From: Candidatus Enterococcus huntleyi
GTDB taxonomy: Bacteria > Bacillota > Bacilli > Lactobacillales > Enterococcaceae
Direction: 5' to 3'
DNA: 64,000 nt
Assembly: GCF_009933175.1 (NCBI RefSeq)
Contig: NZ_MAEJ01000030.1
Span: forward strand, 62,001 to 126,000
The notes beneath the pieces were generated by a model. That model ran no database searches and was not told the DNA's origin. It was given only the letters and a program-made list of their open reading frames with translations. This document shows positions 1 through 8,782 of the stretch, in pieces (positions within the stretch are counted from its first letter, which is position 1; each line of letters starts with the position of its first letter). The translations under genes and the position numbers were made by a program.

Positions 1-1227
1 TTAGGTCAAGTTATTTCTGTATTCGGGGGAGCGATTTTGCGTTTTGCCTTATCCCTTTATGTGTTGGATCAAACAGGGCGGGCGGATATTTTTGCGACTA
101 TCTTAGCCATTTCTAGTATTCCGGTCTTATTTGCTCCGATTGGTGGAGTGATTGCTGACCGCTTTAATCGTCGAAATTTGATGGTCATGATGGATGTGGC
201 CAATGCCGTGTTAGCGGTTGGTTTGTATTTTGTTCTGGGAATGGATCAGGCGATTGTCTTGATTGGAATCTTACTTTTCGTCCTGTCGATTGTTGGCAGC
301 TTCGATACGCCAGTAGTTACAGCAAGTATTCCGCTGTTAGTGGAGCACAAAGATTTGGAGAAGGTTAATGGCTTAGTTAATAGTGTGCTGGCTCTTTCCA
401 ATGTGGCTGCGCCAATTATCGGTGGGATTCTGTATAGCTTGATGGGTGTTGAAACGTTAGTGATTAGCACAACGGTCTTCTTCGTTCTTGCGGCTGCGGT
501 TGAAAGTTTATTGAAGATTCCCTTTGAAAAACGGCCAATGGAAAATGGGGCGTTTAAAACATTAACTAAGGATTTGAAGGAAGGCTTTTTAGATGTAAAA
601 AACAATCGAGTGATTCGTAACGCGGTAGGAATTGCTGCCCTGATTAACTTTTCATTAAGTTCATTCTTTGTTGTCGGCATACCGATTGTGCTACGTGTGA
701 TATTAAATGCCAACGATTCAATGTACGGAATTGGTATGGCGATGATTAGTCTGTCAACGATTATCGGGGCATTAATGACGGGTTATTTTTCGAAAAAGCT
801 TTCCTTGAAGACACTCTATATGACCTTCTTATTATCAGGAATCTTATTGATGGTGATGAACCTTGGCTTATTATTTGCCGGCAGTGGCGTGGGACAAGTA
901 GTGAGTTGGATTGTCTTCTTCGCGACAGGCATTCCGATTGGGATGTTGATGAGTATCATCTCAGTCTACCTGATTAGTATGATTCAACGGATTACACCGA
1001 AGCATAATCTAGGGAAAATTATGGCGATTATTGTCGGTGCTTCGCAATGTGCGATGCCGATTGGCCAGATGGTAGTAGGGCTTCTCTTGAAACAAACCAA
1101 TAATCAAGTCTTCTTCCCAGTAACTTTGATTGTTATAATCATTGTATTGATCTCCGTATGGTGTTTCCAATTGTTCAAGGATACAGTGGATACTGACGTT
1201 CAGTATCGTAAGAAAACAAGCGTATAA
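1..1227 (+). CDS. MFS transporter (5' partial)
   Basis: Major facilitator superfamily efflux/transport protein of the cytoplasmic membrane, exchanging an unknown solute, probably against protons. The frame is open to the first base of the window, so the true start lies upstream; about 408 residues remain. The segment GGVIADRFNRRN is the cytoplasmic loop 2-3 motif A of MFS drug exporters, and around ten further hydrophobic segments follow up to a charged tail ending KKTSV. Missing N-terminus is probably only one short helix. A terminator hairpin follows directly and overlaps the promoter of the next two-component system, so the gene is not co-transcribed with it. Substrate cannot be told from sequence. 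Confidence 0.85.
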   Translation, partial: LGQVISVFGGAILRFALSLYVLDQTGRADIFATILAISSIPVLFAPIGGVIADRFNRRNLMVMMDVANAVLAVGLYFVLGMDQAIVLIGILLFVLSIVGSFDTPVVTASIPLLVEHKDLEKVNGLVNSVLALSNVAAPIIGGILYSLMGVETLVISTTVFFVLAAAVESLLKIPFEKRPMENGAFKTLTKDLKEGFLDVKNNRVIRNAVGIAALINFSLSSFFVVGIPIVLRVILNANDSMYGIGMAMISLSTIIGALMTGYFSKKLSLKTLYMTFLLSGILLMVMNLGLLFAGSGVGQVVSWIVFFATGIPIGMLMSIISVYLISMIQRITPKHNLGKIMAIIVGASQCAMPIGQMVVGLLLKQTNNQVFFPVTLIVIIIVLISVWCFQLFKDTVDTDVQYRKKTSV

Positions 1228-1244
1228 TTTTCCTGAATTCATTA

Positions 1245-1272
1245 TTGGACAATCGTAAAAATAAGGTATAAT
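1245..1272 (+). promoter_or_regulatory. Sigma-A-type promoter of the two-component operon
   Basis: -35 TTGGAC (1245-1250), 16-nt spacer, perfect -10 TATAAT (1267-1272). It lies about 125 nt ahead of the response-regulator start. Confidence 0.6.
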
Positions 1273-1309
1273 AAGTTCAAGACAAATTTTCTGTTTTGAG
1301 CTTATTTTT
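1270..1309 (+). terminator. Intrinsic terminator of the MFS gene
   Basis: Arms 1270-1280 and 1296-1306 (AATAAGTTCAA / TTGAGCTTATT, one G-T pair) followed by a T run. It overlaps the -10 box of the following promoter, so the MFS transcript ends where the response-regulator transcript begins. Confidence 0.6.
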
Positions 1310-1395
1310 ATGGCCGAATGGGGACGTGCTAGTGTGTATTTTGAAAGGCTCAATCAGTTTTCAAGAATGACAGCGTGAGGGAGGATGGTCTGAAA

Positions 1396-2070
1396 GTGGC
1401 TAAAATTATGGTCGTAGAAGACGAGGCGGTTATCCGCCAATTATTGATGGAAGAATTAGAAAAATGGCAATTTACTAGCTTTGGCACGACTGATTTTAAT
1501 CAGGTAGTTGCTGATTTTGAGCAAGAAGAACCTCAATTGATTTTATTGGATATTAATTTACCGGTCTATGACGGCTACTATTGGTGTCAAAAAATTCGCG
1601 AACTGTCGAAAGTACCGATTATTTTCATTTCTAGCCGTAATACGAATATGGATATGATTATGGCGATGAATATGGGGGCAGATGATTTTGTGACGAAGCC
1701 GTTTCAGTTAGATGTGTTGATTGCGAAGATTAATGCTTTATTGCGCCGTTCGTATAATTATGTGGAGAATGCTAATGAGATGATGACTCATAATGGTATC
1801 ACGTTGAATGTCGACAATGGAAGTATGGAGATTGCTGGCGAAACAATCGATTTGAGTAAAAATGAATATCGTTTATTGTATATATTGATGAAGCAACACG
1901 GTAAAATCTTGACTAGAGAGAAACTGTTGCGTGCGCTATGGGATGATGAGCGTTTCGTTGACGATAATACATTAACTGTGAATATCAACCGGCTCCGCAA
2001 GAAAATTCAACAAGCTGGGCTGGAAAACTACATTGAAACAAAAGTCGGACAAGGCTATATTGTGCCTTAG
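1396..2070 (+). CDS. OmpR-family response regulator, BceR/SapR-like
   Basis: DNA-binding response regulator, 224 residues, acting with the kinase that starts 13 nt downstream. Receiver domain about 1-120 with acidic pair E8/D9, phospho-acceptor D52 in ILLDINLP and the conserved Lys in VTKPF; winged-helix output domain about 130-224 with the NINRLRKKI recognition helix. I chose GTG 1396 rather than GTG 1375 because AGGGAGGA sits about 10 nt upstream of it and the protein then begins VAKIMVVEDE, as in the family. BceR-like regulators answer to cell-wall antibiotics or bacitracin-like peptides through an ABC transporter; no such transporter is adjacent here. Confidence 0.88.
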   Translation: MAKIMVVEDEAVIRQLLMEELEKWQFTSFGTTDFNQVVADFEQEEPQLILLDINLPVYDGYYWCQKIRELSKVPIIFISSRNTNMDMIMAMNMGADDFVTKPFQLDVLIAKINALLRRSYNYVENANEMMTHNGITLNVDNGSMEIAGETIDLSKNEYRLLYILMKQHGKILTREKLLRALWDDERFVDDNTLTVNINRLRKKIQQAGLENYIETKVGQGYIVP

Positions 2071-2083
2071 ATAAGGAGCAAAA

Positions 2084-3127
2084 ATGACTGTTTGGAAGTT
2101 TATAAAAGACGAATGGCTGTTAATGGTAGGCTGGCTCTTTTTTGTGGCTCTCACAGGCGTGGTTATGTGGCTTAGTCCTGGATTAACAGTGGATTGGTCG
2201 ACGCTGGGCTATCTGTTTGTGATTGAAGGTGTCTTACTGATTATCTTTATGGCGGCTTATTACATTTTAAAAAAGAATTGGTGGGACAAGCTGACTATCA
2301 CAGAGGATACGTCTACCTTACAAAATTATTTGGAAGGGGCAAATTTGCAAGATGAGCAGCTAGTGCAGGATTATATTAATCAGCTAATTCGGGAGCATCA
2401 AGGGGTTATGCAATCGGCAATTAGTAATCAACAGGATCAAAAAGACTATATTGATTCGTGGGTTCATGAAATTAAAGTGCCGTTAGCTGCAATCCAATTG
2501 CTCATTCATTCTATTGAATATGAGATTGATGATTCGAAGTTTACGCTCCTGGAAAATGAATTATCCAAAATCGATGAATATGTTGAACAAGTCTTGTATT
2601 ATGCTCGTCTAGATAGCTTCTCTCGTGATTATTTGATTCGAGAATATTCGCTTAAAGCAATTATTCAACCCGTGATGAGAAGTCAGGCTAATTACTTTAT
2701 CCAAAAGAATATTCATTATTCGATCTTAGGTGAGGATCTTTTCGTACTGACTGATGGAAAATGGGTGGGCTTTATTTTCCGCCAGATTCTCAGCAATGCC
2801 ATCAAATACACGCCAAAAAATGGCGAAATTACCATTACGATTACCCGACGTGGAACGGGGATTTTGCTTTCCTTAAAAGATACAGGGATTGGCATTCCCA
2901 AACAAGATATACGCCGGATTTTTGACAAAGGCTTTACCGGCGAAAATGGCCGACTAAATGAGCAGCATTCGACAGGCTTGGGACTGTATCTAGCAAAGAA
3001 TTTAGCAGAAAAATTAGGCATTGAGCTGACCGTTGAATCAGTCGAGAATCAGGGGACGACGATGAATCTATTCTTCCCAGCTTTAACTTTTTATTCGAAG
3101 GAAACAGAGGAACCTGTAAGAGAATGA
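2084..3127 (+). CDS. Intramembrane-sensing histidine kinase, BceS-like
   Basis: Sensor kinase of 347 residues. Two membrane helices (about 12-30 and 40-62) are separated by only a few external residues, the layout of intramembrane-sensing kinases which have no ligand domain and usually sense through a partner BceB-type permease. The cytoplasmic part holds the H box with phospho-acceptor H128 (SWVHEIKVPL), N box (ILSNAIKYTP), G1 (DTGIGIP) and G2 (GLGLYLAKN). It follows its response regulator by 13 nt with an SD (AAGGAG), so the two form one operon ended by the hairpin at 3185. The likely stimulus is cell-envelope stress; that is inference from family membership. Confidence 0.87.
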   Translation: MTVWKFIKDEWLLMVGWLFFVALTGVVMWLSPGLTVDWSTLGYLFVIEGVLLIIFMAAYYILKKNWWDKLTITEDTSTLQNYLEGANLQDEQLVQDYINQLIREHQGVMQSAISNQQDQKDYIDSWVHEIKVPLAAIQLLIHSIEYEIDDSKFTLLENELSKIDEYVEQVLYYARLDSFSRDYLIREYSLKAIIQPVMRSQANYFIQKNIHYSILGEDLFVLTDGKWVGFIFRQILSNAIKYTPKNGEITITITRRGTGILLSLKDTGIGIPKQDIRRIFDKGFTGENGRLNEQHSTGLGLYLAKNLAEKLGIELTVESVENQGTTMNLFFPALTFYSKETEEPVRE

Positions 3128-3184
3128 TGAGTATTCGCCGAAAGCTTCACTAGAAAACACTCAAAGAATAAGTAAATATCTGAG

Positions 3185-3212
3185 AAAACCGTGATAATCA
3201 CGGTTTTTTTCT
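3185..3212 (+). terminator. Intrinsic terminator of the two-component operon
   Basis: Perfect stem AAAACCGTGAT / ATCACGGTTTT followed by a seven-T tract. Confidence 0.85.
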
Positions 3213-3308
3213 TGTGTCGCGAACGGTTTCATTGTTACACTCAATCCTTGAATGAGTTAGTTTGTAAAGCATAGTATAGATGAAAGTCATAAACGATAGG
3301 AGAACAAG

Positions 3309-4175
3309 ATGGATATATTGATTGCGTTAGTCCCGATGGTTGCATGGGGAAGTATTGGACTTGTAAGTGGGAAAATCGGTGGAGATGCTAATCAGCAAAC
3401 ACTAGGTATGACCATGGGTGCTTTTTTGTTTTCAGTCGTCACAGTTTTTGTTTTACAGCCGGCTGTAAGTGGTTGGATTCTGTTGATAGGATTCTTATCA
3501 GGTCTTTTTTGGAGTGTTGGTCAAAATGGTCAGTTTCATGGCATGAAGCATTTAGGCGTCTCTGTGGGCTTACCGTTATCTACGGGTATGCAGTTAATTT
3601 TAAATACGGTAGCAGGTGCGGTATTTTTCCATGAATGGACAAAAAGTAAAGATTATTTCCTTGGGATCACGGCGTTGATTTTTTTGGTTATGGGTGCCTA
3701 CCTGACTGTACGACAAGATGACGACGGTCAACCGAAAACTAACCAAAAGATGTTGAACTTCAGTAAAGGATTCCGAGCATTGATTTTTTCTACGATTGGT
3801 TATGGCTCGTATACCATCTTAATTACCTGGGCGCAGATCGATCCAGCTGCTGTAATTCTGCCGCAGAGTGTGGGGATGTTAGTCGGGGCAAGTCTGTTTG
3901 CTTTTCGAAAAGTGTCTATTAATCGCTTCGTTTGGAAAAATATGCTTAGTGGTCTTTTGTGGGGTGCTGGGAATGTTTGTATGCTCTTAACGCTACAAAA
4001 AGTCGGTTTAGCCGTTAGCTTCTCGCTCTCTCAAATGGGTATCATTATCTCTACTTTAGGCGGCATTTTTATCTTAGGTGAAACAAAAACTAAAAAAGAA
4101 ATGACATATGTAATTTTAGGTTGCCTTTTGGTAATTCTCGGTGGTATTCTTTTAGGGTATATGAAGACTGCGTGA
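3309..4175 (+). CDS. GlcU/RbsU-type sugar uptake transporter (GRP family)
   Basis: Membrane protein of 288 residues with about ten helices, belonging to the glucose/ribose porter family (drug/metabolite transporter superfamily). The N-terminus MDILIALVPMVAWGSIGLVSGKIGG and the motif FWSVGQNGQFHGMKHLGVS are typical for the GlcU/RbsU group, which takes up glucose or ribose with protons rather than through the PTS. SD sequence ATAGGAG lies 6 nt before ATG 3309. It is monocistronic between a terminator and a purine-rich stretch. The stop codon is followed, in the same frame, by a lysine/asparagine-rich sequence described separately. Exact sugar unknown. Confidence 0.85.
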   Translation: MDILIALVPMVAWGSIGLVSGKIGGDANQQTLGMTMGAFLFSVVTVFVLQPAVSGWILLIGFLSGLFWSVGQNGQFHGMKHLGVSVGLPLSTGMQLILNTVAGAVFFHEWTKSKDYFLGITALIFLVMGAYLTVRQDDDGQPKTNQKMLNFSKGFRALIFSTIGYGSYTILITWAQIDPAAVILPQSVGMLVGASLFAFRKVSINRFVWKNMLSGLLWGAGNVCMLLTLQKVGLAVSFSLSQMGIIISTLGGIFILGETKTKKEMTYVILGCLLVILGGILLGYMKTA

Positions 4176-4289
4176 TTAAAGCTAAGAATAAAAGGTAAGG
4201 TTTGAAATCAAAATAAAATCGAAAATAAAGACAAAAATAAAGTCGAAGTCAAAGGTAACAACAAAGGTAAAGACAAGCCTAAAGATTGA
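4176..4289 (+). other. In-frame Lys/Asn/Asp-rich tail beyond the GlcU-like stop codon
   Basis: After the TGA at 4173-4175 the same frame reads LKLRIKGKV, a second TGA (4203-4205), then 27 highly charged residues of the type NKDKNKVEVKGNNKGKDKPKD before a third stop at 4287. The DNA is almost pure A/G with a three-base rhythm and no SD or start of its own. It could be a decayed C-terminal extension or simple purine-rich repeat DNA. The rest of the gap to 4341 holds only the SD of the next gene. Confidence 0.4.
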
Positions 4290-4340
4290 GACTAAAAAAT
4301 ATAAGTAAGCAACAAGTCACAGAACTAAGCGGAGGCTAAT

Positions 4341-5726
4341 ATGGATATTTTCCGAAAAAAGACGATGGCGCGCACCGCGCCGAGTGGCATGAAAAAAGAG
4401 TTAAAAGCAAAAGATCTAATCATGTTGGGAATTGGTGCGATTATTGGGACAGGGATTTTTGTTGTGACAGGTGTTGCAGCAGCTGAGACAGCTGGACCAG
4501 CACTAATTGTTTCATTTATTTGTGCGGCACTGGTAGTCATTCTATCGGGGCTTTCATTTGCTGAATTTGCTTCACGAATTCCTGCCTTAGGTGGACCTTA
4601 CGCCTATATCTATGTGGTTTTTGGTGAGATTGTTGCGTGGATGACCGGCTGGTTTTTCATTTGTGAGTGTTTTTTGGCCATTTCATCTGTGGCTTCAGGC
4701 TGGTCAGGTTATTTACAAGGCTTCTTGAGTAGTGCAGGCATTCATTTGCCAACTGCCTTGACGGCTGCATACAATGCGGAGAAGGGGACTTACATTGATT
4801 TAATTGCTGTTTTAGTCCTTATCGCAGTGACCTATTGGGTTTCTTTGGAAGCTAAAACAGCGTTACGTCTGAATAATTTGATGGTTTATGTGAAATTTGG
4901 CATTATCATATTGTTTATTGTTGTAGGAGCCTTCTTCATTCAGCCAGATAATTGGCAGCCATTTATGCCAAAAGGAGTTCCTGGTGTGCTAGACGGAGCA
5001 GCGATTGTTTTCTTCGCATTTCTAGGCTTCGACTCAGTGGCGATGGCCGCCGAAGAGGTCAAGGATCCGCAACGCGATGTGCCAAGAGGAATTATTGGCT
5101 CGATTGTGATCGCGACTGTTCTTTACATTGTGGTGACTTTAATTTTGACAGGGATTGTCCCGTTTGACCAATTAAACGTCAAAGATCCAGTGGCCTTTGC
5201 GATGCGCTATGTTAATCACGGATTTGTCGGCTCAGTCATTTCTGTTGGAGCGATTTTAACTTTATTAACCGTGACTATCTCCATGATGTATTCACTCGCT
5301 CGTGTGTTATATGCGATTAGTAAGGATGGGCTGTTACCTAAATTCATGAGTCAGCTCGATGAAAAACGGCGGACACCCAAGAATGCAACCTATGTGGCAG
5401 GAGTCGTAGCGATAATCTTTGCTGGAATTTTCCCACTAAATTTACTCGCTGAATTTACTAATATTGTCGCCTTGATGTATCTAATCATCATTTCACTCGG
5501 CTTATTAAAATTAAGAAAAATGAAGGGACTGCCTGAAAAAGGTCAATTCAAAGTCCCTTGGGTGCCTGTGTTACCGATTATTTCTATCTTAACCTGTGTC
5601 TTTCTGATGTTCCGCCTAGATTTAACCACTTGGATTGTCTTTTTAATCTCAATTGTGGTGGGCTTAGCCATCTATTTCGGATATGGTTACAAACATAGCT
5701 TGTATGAGAAGAAAACGCACTCGTAA
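4341..5726 (+). CDS. APC-family amino acid permease
   Basis: Amino acid-polyamine-organocation permease of 461 residues with about twelve membrane helices. The first helix carries the unwound substrate-binding motif IGAIIGTGIF, followed by the helix-2/3 segment SFAEFASRIPALGGPYAYIY and the conserved FFAFLGFDSVAMAAEEVKDP loop in the middle. This pattern matches the cationic-amino-acid/YfnA-like subgroup that exchanges amino acids with protons. SD AGCGGAGG lies 7 nt ahead of ATG 4341. Single-gene unit with its own terminator. The particular amino acid cannot be decided from the sequence. Confidence 0.87.
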   Translation: MDIFRKKTMARTAPSGMKKELKAKDLIMLGIGAIIGTGIFVVTGVAAAETAGPALIVSFICAALVVILSGLSFAEFASRIPALGGPYAYIYVVFGEIVAWMTGWFFICECFLAISSVASGWSGYLQGFLSSAGIHLPTALTAAYNAEKGTYIDLIAVLVLIAVTYWVSLEAKTALRLNNLMVYVKFGIIILFIVVGAFFIQPDNWQPFMPKGVPGVLDGAAIVFFAFLGFDSVAMAAEEVKDPQRDVPRGIIGSIVIATVLYIVVTLILTGIVPFDQLNVKDPVAFAMRYVNHGFVGSVISVGAILTLLTVTISMMYSLARVLYAISKDGLLPKFMSQLDEKRRTPKNATYVAGVVAIIFAGIFPLNLLAEFTNIVALMYLIIISLGLLKLRKMKGLPEKGQFKVPWVPVLPIISILTCVFLMFRLDLTTWIVFLISIVVGLAIYFGYGYKHSLYEKKTHS

Positions 5727-5759
5727 TAGACGTGGGATAAAAAATAGTTATCACTAAAC

Positions 5760-5805
5760 AAAAAGGCGAATGATCTGTCGATTGCAGATTATTCGCCTTT
5801 TTATT
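5760..5805 (+). terminator. Intrinsic terminator after the APC permease
   Basis: Long stem pairing AAGGCGAAT-ATCTG with CAGAT-ATTCGCCTT around a short loop, followed by TTTTTAT. Confidence 0.8.
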
Positions 5806-5833
5806 TTTAGCACTTTTCTTGTATTAAAAATTA

Positions 5834-5870
5834 TGTGCCGCATCCAGGATTCCTTCCATCAGTAAAAGTT
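5834..5870. repeat. Dispersed intergenic repeat, copy 1
   Basis: The stretch beginning TGCCGCATCC and continuing GGATTCCTTCCA ... AAAAGTT recurs, with small indels, at 62308-62342. Both copies sit just beyond a terminator hairpin and inside no gene. Confidence 0.45.
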
Positions 5871-5907
5871 CTCTCGAACCTGCAATAGTTATAGTACTTT
5901 CAACGGT

Positions 5908-5950
5908 ACAAAAAGAAGCGCCCCGTCAGAATCTTGCTCTGACGAGGCGC
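5908..5950 (-). terminator. Terminator of the telA/xpaC operon
   Basis: On the minus strand a GC-rich stem (GCGCC-CGTCAGA with TCTGACG-GGCGC, arms within 5918-5950) is followed by a U-rich tract (A-rich 5908-5917 on the plus strand). Confidence 0.75.
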
Positions 5951-5974
5951 CTCTTTGGTTGTATCTTTGTACTC

Positions 5975-7168
5975 TTATTGCGTTAATTCTAAAAGTTTTT
6001 GTTTCAAATCTTCTTCCATGTGGCCTAATTCGATTTCGGCTGCACGACGTTTTTCTGTACCTTCTTTTTGAATACGTAGTGTTTCTTGAATGGTTTCGAC
6101 TAAATCATTTTGTGTTTGTTGCAAGGTTTCTACGTCAACGATACCACGTTCGTTTTCTTTGGCTGTTTCAATAGCAGAAATTTTAAGCATTTCTGAGTTT
6201 TTCTTCAACAAATCGTTAGTTGTTTCTGAAACCTGACGTTGAGCGGTCACTGCATCTTTTTGACGTAATAATGTTAAAGCAATCACGACTTGGTTTTTCC
6301 ATAATGGAATCGCCGTATTAACTGATGCTTGGATTTTTTCAGCTAAGGCTTGGTTGGTATTTTGAATCAAGCGAATTTGCGGCGCTTGTTGGATCGTGAT
6401 TTGACGAGCCAAACGTAAGTCATGAGTTCGTTTGTCTAAGCGATCCAAGAATTGCGAGTAGTCATTGACTTGTTGCACGTCCATTTGTTCTTGCGTTTCT
6501 TCCGCACGCTTGATGGCTTCAGGAATGGTTTTCGTTTGTAACTCTTCCATTTTCAATTCGCCGGCTGCGATATAGATGTTTAAGGCATCAAAATAATCTT
6601 TATTCTTTTGATATAATTGTTCCAACATTAAGTTGTCTTTTAAAAGACCATCTTTTTCTTTGTCTAATTTGACGGCAATCTTATCAATTTGAGCGCCGAT
6701 TTTTTGGTATTTAGCGGTCACTTCGTAAATTGACTGTTTGACTTTACCAAAGACACGCATGAAGATATTTCCTTCGCCAGCTCGTAATTCATCCGGATTG
6801 GCTTCTTGCAAACGGTACATCAATTCTGTTAATGAATCACCAACTGGGCCAATATCTTGTGCTTGCACATGATTTAGCATCGATTGAGAGAATTCGCCCA
6901 GTTTTGTTTGAGCCGCTGAACCATAGGTAATGATTGATTGAGAGTCAGCCGTATCAATCTTATCAGCTAATTCCTTGGCTTGTGCTTGTCGTTCAGCCGG
7001 TAATTTGTCAATCAAACGAGGCGCTGCTTGTTGTTCCTGTAAGGCTGAAATTTCGGTTTGTTGCGTCGCGGTCAATGAATCAACCGGTGTTGAGAAAGGA
7101 TTATTTAATAAATCCTCTAATGTATCGTTAACGGGGGTTACAACTTTTAATTGTTTTGAATCATCCAT
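5975..7168 (-). CDS. Toxic anion resistance protein, TelA family
   Basis: Cytoplasmic protein of 397 residues, predominantly helical, of the TelA/YaaN (toxic anion resistance) family. The family was named from tellurite-resistance determinants, but its biochemical action is not established; homologues are associated with envelope stress. The conserved blocks include [20 protein letters not shown] near residues 65-90 and the long coiled region 140-260 with [34 protein letters not shown]. Length is typical. It lies about 108 nt downstream of xpaC-like gene, a pairing also found in Bacillus (xpaC-yaaN), and ATG 7168 has SD GGAGG seven nt upstream. Confidence 0.85.
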   Translation of the reverse strand: MDDSKQLKVVTPVNDTLEDLLNNPFSTPVDSLTATQQTEISALQEQQAAPRLIDKLPAERQAQAKELADKIDTADSQSIITYGSAAQTKLGEFSQSMLNHVQAQDIGPVGDSLTELMYRLQEANPDELRAGEGNIFMRVFGKVKQSIYEVTAKYQKIGAQIDKIAVKLDKEKDGLLKDNLMLEQLYQKNKDYFDALNIYIAAGELKMEELQTKTIPEAIKRAEETQEQMDVQQVNDYSQFLDRLDKRTHDLRLARQITIQQAPQIRLIQNTNQALAEKIQASVNTAIPLWKNQVVIALTLLRQKDAVTAQRQVSETTNDLLKKNSEMLKISAIETAKENERGIVDVETLQQTQNDLVETIQETLRIQKEGTEKRRAAEIELGHMEEDLKQKLLELTQ

Positions 7169-7276
7169 ATACGTTCCTCCTAGTACAATAATTCTTTTTT
7201 TAGAATAAACAGTGTGCAGAAGTAGCTTTATCTATCTTATTTCCTGAATCTGACTACTTCTGGCACAACCTTCTCT

Positions 7277-7936
7277 TTATAAGCTATTATCTCGCTTTAA
7301 GCTTTGTTTGGCAACGGTTAACTCGACATCTAAGTCTTCCAAATCGTCTTCCACAAATTTTTGATAGTCTTGCGCGATTAAAGCAGCCACTTGATCAATG
7401 ATTTGGGCACTTTCTTCTAGCTTTTCATAGGTCTGTTTATTTTTTAATTCATGGTTATTAATCTCAATGTATTTATCGGTCAAATCAACCATGTTTGGTA
7501 AATGGGTGTATAAAAAGTGATTAGCCAAATGTAATTTTGTCGGATCCTTTGTTAATTCTTTAAAAAGTGCTTTGGATGCTTTGACAGTATTTTGGCGTAA
7601 ATCAATCGCTTTAAGTTTTGCGGTGCCACTCATATTTTCTTGCAATCGGACAATTTGTTGTTTGGCAGCATTCATTGTGTTACGAAACAGGTCAATTTCA
7701 CGATCGGTCATACCTAGTTGTTCATAGTGGGATTCTTTTTCTTTGGTTAAGACAGGCAAGATTTCTTCCTGACGTTTCTTTTTCTTGGTCATACTCGGTA
7801 TGATGAAAAAGACAAATGCGACGCCCAACGCTAGAAAGGCGAAGAATTCTGGGAAACCCATTTCGACAGCGAAATATAAGAGAAGTACGAGCACAATCGT
7901 AGGAAGCAGTTTACGAATCTTTTTCTTTTTTTTCAT
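7277..7936 (-). CDS. XpaC-like membrane protein (5-bromo-4-chloroindolyl phosphate hydrolysis family)
   Basis: Protein of 219 residues with a lysine-rich start, one or two hydrophobic segments (about 9-47), and a soluble helical remainder. It belongs by layout and neighbourhood to the XpaC family, named for a Bacillus clone that hydrolysed X-phosphate; the true activity is unknown. It precedes the telA-like gene in one minus-strand operon, the arrangement known from Bacillus xpaC-yaaN, so the two probably act together at the membrane. SD AGGAGG lies upstream of ATG 7936. Function beyond that cannot be claimed. Confidence 0.75.
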   Translation of the reverse strand: MKKKKKIRKLLPTIVLVLLLYFAVEMGFPEFFAFLALGVAFVFFIIPSMTKKKKRQEEILPVLTKEKESHYEQLGMTDREIDLFRNTMNAAKQQIVRLQENMSGTAKLKAIDLRQNTVKASKALFKELTKDPTKLHLANHFLYTHLPNMVDLTDKYIEINNHELKNKQTYEKLEESAQIIDQVAALIAQDYQKFVEDDLEDLDVELTVAKQSLKRDNSL

Positions 7937-8006
7937 AGAATTTCCTCCTATCCCATAAAGAGGGATACATTATATTTTTTAGTGATGTTCTCTTGACTAC
8001 AAAACC

Positions 8007-8015
8007 ATTTTAGCA
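8007..8015 (-). promoter_or_regulatory. Extended -10 promoter for xpaC-telA
   Basis: Minus strand TGC-TAAAAT (extended -10) about 70 nt before the xpaC start; the -35 region is weak. Confidence 0.4.
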
Positions 8016-8104
8016 CAGTTTCATAGGGAAAGAGTATCGGACTAAAGGTGGATTTTTGGAATTTAGAGAATTTATAAGAATTGTTAGTTTCCTTTAAAGA
8101 AAAA

Positions 8105-8133
8105 TTGAAAAAAACCTCAGAAACAGGTATGAT
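8105..8133 (+). promoter_or_regulatory. Promoter of the nudF-mtnN-pncA operon
   Basis: -35 TTGAAA (8105-8110), 17-nt spacer, -10 TATGAT (8128-8133), 25 nt before the Nudix start codon. Confidence 0.6.
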
Positions 8134-8157
8134 AACAAAGAAAGTTAGGTGAATAGC

Positions 8158-8727
8158 ATGCGACAATTTGAAGAGTTTGAAGAAAAAACACTCGCGCGCA
8201 AAACTATTTTTAAAGGACATGTGATTGAGGTCGCAGTCGATGACGTACAACTACCTGATGGGGGAATGGCCAAACGTGAATTAGTTTTTCATAATGGAGC
8301 TGTAGGAATTATACCGATTACTAACGAAGGACGGATTGTTTTAGTGAAACAATTCCGCAAACCTTTAGAGAAAGTCATTCTAGAGATTCCAGCAGGAAAG
8401 ATTGATCCAGGTGAAGAAAATGCGCCAGAAAAGACTGCACGAAGAGAATTAGAGGAAGAGACAGGCTATCAAGCAGAACGCTGGCAAAGTGTGACAACGA
8501 TGTATCTCTCGCCGGGATTCTCAAATGAGAAGATGTACATTTATTACGCAGAGGAGCTTAATAAAGTCGAAAATCCTCTGGCTCAGGATGAGGATGAAGT
8601 CCTAGAATTGTATGAATTAACCTTGGCAGAAGCGAAGGAAGAAATACGCAAAGGGACAATCTGTGACTCAAAGACAGTCTATGCTATTCAATACTGGGAA
8701 TTACAACAAATGAAACAAGCTAAATAA
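8158..8727 (+). CDS. nudF: Nudix hydrolase, ADP-ribose pyrophosphatase
   Basis: Hydrolyses ADP-ribose (and possibly related nucleoside diphosphates) to AMP and ribose-5-phosphate. 189 residues, close to the usual ADPRase length. The Nudix region starts at IPAGKIDPGEEN and runs to RRELEEETGY; it contains the REL-EE metal-binding glutamates, but the stretch between the first Glu and the RE pair is two residues longer than the textbook x7. The SPGFSNEKMYIYYA segment is typical for ADPRases. ATG 8158 is preferred over GTG 8149 because AGGTGA lies 5 nt before it. First gene of an operon with mtnN and a nicotinamidase, all salvage or house-cleaning of nucleoside derivatives. Confidence 0.87.
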   Translation: MRQFEEFEEKTLARKTIFKGHVIEVAVDDVQLPDGGMAKRELVFHNGAVGIIPITNEGRIVLVKQFRKPLEKVILEIPAGKIDPGEENAPEKTARRELEEETGYQAERWQSVTTMYLSPGFSNEKMYIYYAEELNKVENPLAQDEDEVLELYELTLAEAKEEIRKGTICDSKTVYAIQYWELQQMKQAK

Positions 8728-8782
8728 TTAAGGTTGTAACAGAAGTCCAATAGGAAGAAAGAGACAAGGGAGTGTGTGAAAT

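Noticed and set aside
246-713. 155-codon minus-strand open frame inside the MFS gene
   Set aside because: No SD, lies wholly within a well-supported membrane protein gene, and shows no protein-like composition.
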